A stretch of 64,000 nucleotides of DNA. Source: Tissierellales bacterium. GTDB lineage: Bacteria; Bacillota; Clostridia; Tissierellales; Sedimentibacteraceae. The notes beneath the pieces were generated by a model, which saw nothing but the letters and a program-made list of their open reading frames with translations, did no database searches and had not been told where the DNA came from. Position 1 is the stretch's first letter. Each line of letters opens with the position of its first letter. Shown one piece after another: positions 62,732 to 64,000 of the stretch. The stretch lies in assembly GCA_018433765.1 (NCBI GenBank), contig JAHDQO010000001.1, positions 186,001-250,000 on the forward strand. The letters are read 5' to 3'. A program made the translations under genes and the position numbers.

Positions 62732-64000
62732 ATGGAATTATCAAAAGACAGAAAAATTGAAAAGTTTTTTAAACTTAAGGAACACAATACTACAGTTAAA
62801 ACTGAAATTGTAGCTGGAATTACTACTTTTATGACTATGGCATACATACTTATAGTCAATCCACAAATATTGGGAGAAGCAGGTATGGATACTGGAGCAG
62901 TATTTACTGCAACAGCTCTGTCAGCATTTATAGCAACATTAGTAATGGCGCTGTATGCTAAATTACCATTTGCTTTAGCACCGGGTATGGGATTGAATGC
63001 TTTCTTTGCACTAACTGTATGCATAGGAATGAACAAATCATGGGAATTTGCACTTACAGCAGTATTTTTAGAAGGTATAATATTTATAGTTTTGACATTT
63101 TTAAATGTGAGAGAAGCTATTATTAACAGTATTCCTATGAATCTTAAAAAAGCAATATCAGTTGGTATAGGATTATTTATAGCTATAATAGGCTTATCAA
63201 ATGCAGGTATTATAGTACATAAACCTGATTCAACAATACTTCAACTTGGAAATATAACTTCAGGTGGAGGATTAGTAGCATTAATAGGATTAATTATTAC
63301 AGGTATACTGCTTGCTAAAAAAGTAAAAGGTGCTTTACTAATTGGAATAATTGTAACAACAATTATAGGTATACCAATGGGAGTAACAACAGTATCTGAA
63401 GGTTTTACGTTTTTCAGTGCACCACCATCATTAGCACCTACTTTCTTTAAATTTAATTTTAGTGAAATATTTACATTTGATATGTTTGTAGTACTGTTTA
63501 CATTCTTATTTGTAGATATGTTTGATACTGTAGGAACATTGATAGGAGTTTCAACAAAAGCTGGAATGCTGAGTAAAGATGGAAAAGTACCAAATGCTAA
63601 GAAAGCACTTCTAGCTGATTCTATAGGAACAACAGTAGGAGCTATTTTTGGAACAAGCACAGTAACAACATATGTAGAAAGTTCATCAGGAGTAGCAGAA
63701 GGTGGTAGAACTGGACTTACATCTTTATCAACAGCAGTTATGTTTGGACTGGCTCTATTATTCTCAAATGTATTTTTATTAGTACCAAGTGCAGCGACAT
63801 CACCGGCATTAGTATTAGTTGGACTATTCATGATGTCACCTGTAAAAGAAATTGATTTTGAAGACTATACAGAAGCTGTGCCGGCATTTATTACAATCAT
63901 ATTCATGCCATTTGCATATAGTATTTCAGAAGGTATTGTATTTGGTATACTTTCTTATGTATTATTGAAAATATTTAATGGTAAATTAAAAGATATACAT
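62732..64000 (+). CDS. AzgA/PbuG-type hypoxanthine-guanine (purine) permease, C-terminus beyond window
   Basis: 423 codons are visible from ATG 62732 (AAGGAGG upstream) and the frame is open to the window end. Family length is about 430-450, so little is missing. N-terminal signature EIVAGITTFMTMAYILIVNP near residues 25-44, ALAPGMGLNAFFA near 85-97, FTFLFVDMFDTVGTLIGV near 252-269 and TSTVTTYVESSSGVAEGGRTGLT near 308-330 mark NCS2/AzgA purine carriers. Probably imports adenine, guanine or hypoxanthine by proton symport. Confidence 0.9.
   Translation, partial: MELSKDRKIEKFFKLKEHNTTVKTEIVAGITTFMTMAYILIVNPQILGEAGMDTGAVFTATALSAFIATLVMALYAKLPFALAPGMGLNAFFALTVCIGMNKSWEFALTAVFLEGIIFIVLTFLNVREAIINSIPMNLKKAISVGIGLFIAIIGLSNAGIIVHKPDSTILQLGNITSGGGLVALIGLIITGILLAKKVKGALLIGIIVTTIIGIPMGVTTVSEGFTFFSAPPSLAPTFFKFNFSEIFTFDMFVVLFTFLFVDMFDTVGTLIGVSTKAGMLSKDGKVPNAKKALLADSIGTTVGAIFGTSTVTTYVESSSGVAEGGRTGLTSLSTAVMFGLALLFSNVFLLVPSAATSPALVLVGLFMMSPVKEIDFEDYTEAVPAFITIIFMPFAYSISEGIVFGILSYVLLKIFNGKLKDIH

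Overview
The window is AT-rich, low-GC Gram-positive DNA, and most genes lie on the + strand with strong AGGAGG-type ribosome binding sites. The gene content points to a strictly anaerobic, purine-using member of the Clostridia. It includes a desulfoferrodoxin, a selenocysteine peroxiredoxin, a selenium-dependent xanthine dehydrogenase, YgfK/SsnA/YgeX/YgeY/YgeW and a sigma-54 activator. A Tissierellales/Peptostreptococcales-like organism is my guess, not a determination.

Layout. 1-4.7 kb: the end of an unknown gene, an APH-family kinase, a LuxE-LuxC-like acyl activation/reduction pair and a small conserved protein. 4.8-9.7 kb: a five-gene operon (HD phosphohydrolase, radical SAM with CX9CX2C, cupin-like protein, radical SAM with C-terminal cysteines, NDK-like protein) that I cannot match to a known pathway; it is the best candidate for an undescribed system. 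9.8-19.7 kb: a GntR-controlled amino-sugar (GalNAc/galactosamine) PTS operon that also carries its own HPr and Enzyme I. 20-22.8 kb: a chemoreceptor and a MarR regulator. 22.9-25.3 kb: a split sigma factor (SigO/RsoA-like), an anti-sigma factor and a secreted protein. A promoter motif GGTTGA-N18-GTTTATATWTATA occurs three times around this locus. 27.2-28.1 kb: selenoprotein peroxiredoxin plus superoxide reductase.

28.7-64 kb is mainly a large purine/urate catabolic island: a YgeV-like sigma-54 activator with enhancer sites and a -24/-12 promoter; ygeX-ygeY-ygeW-arcC-hyuA; a BMP-type nucleoside/purine ABC importer; two nucleoside hydrolases; a second carbamate kinase; guanine deaminase; SsnA; YgfK; a second hydantoinase; the selenium-dependent xanthine dehydrogenase; two tandem NCS2 xanthine/urate-type permeases; and an AzgA-type purine permease cut by the window end. 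A small C-rich-loop RNA candidate sits on the minus strand near 45.1 kb.

How it fits together. Nucleosides and purine bases enter through the ABC and NCS2/AzgA carriers. Nucleoside hydrolases release bases, guanine deaminase makes xanthine, and the Se-Mo hydroxylase with YgfK/SsnA and hydantoinases opens the rings. YgeX releases ammonia from 2,3-diaminopropionate, and YgeW plus carbamate kinases recover ATP from carbamoyl groups. Dispersed palindromic repeats are concentrated between the purine genes.
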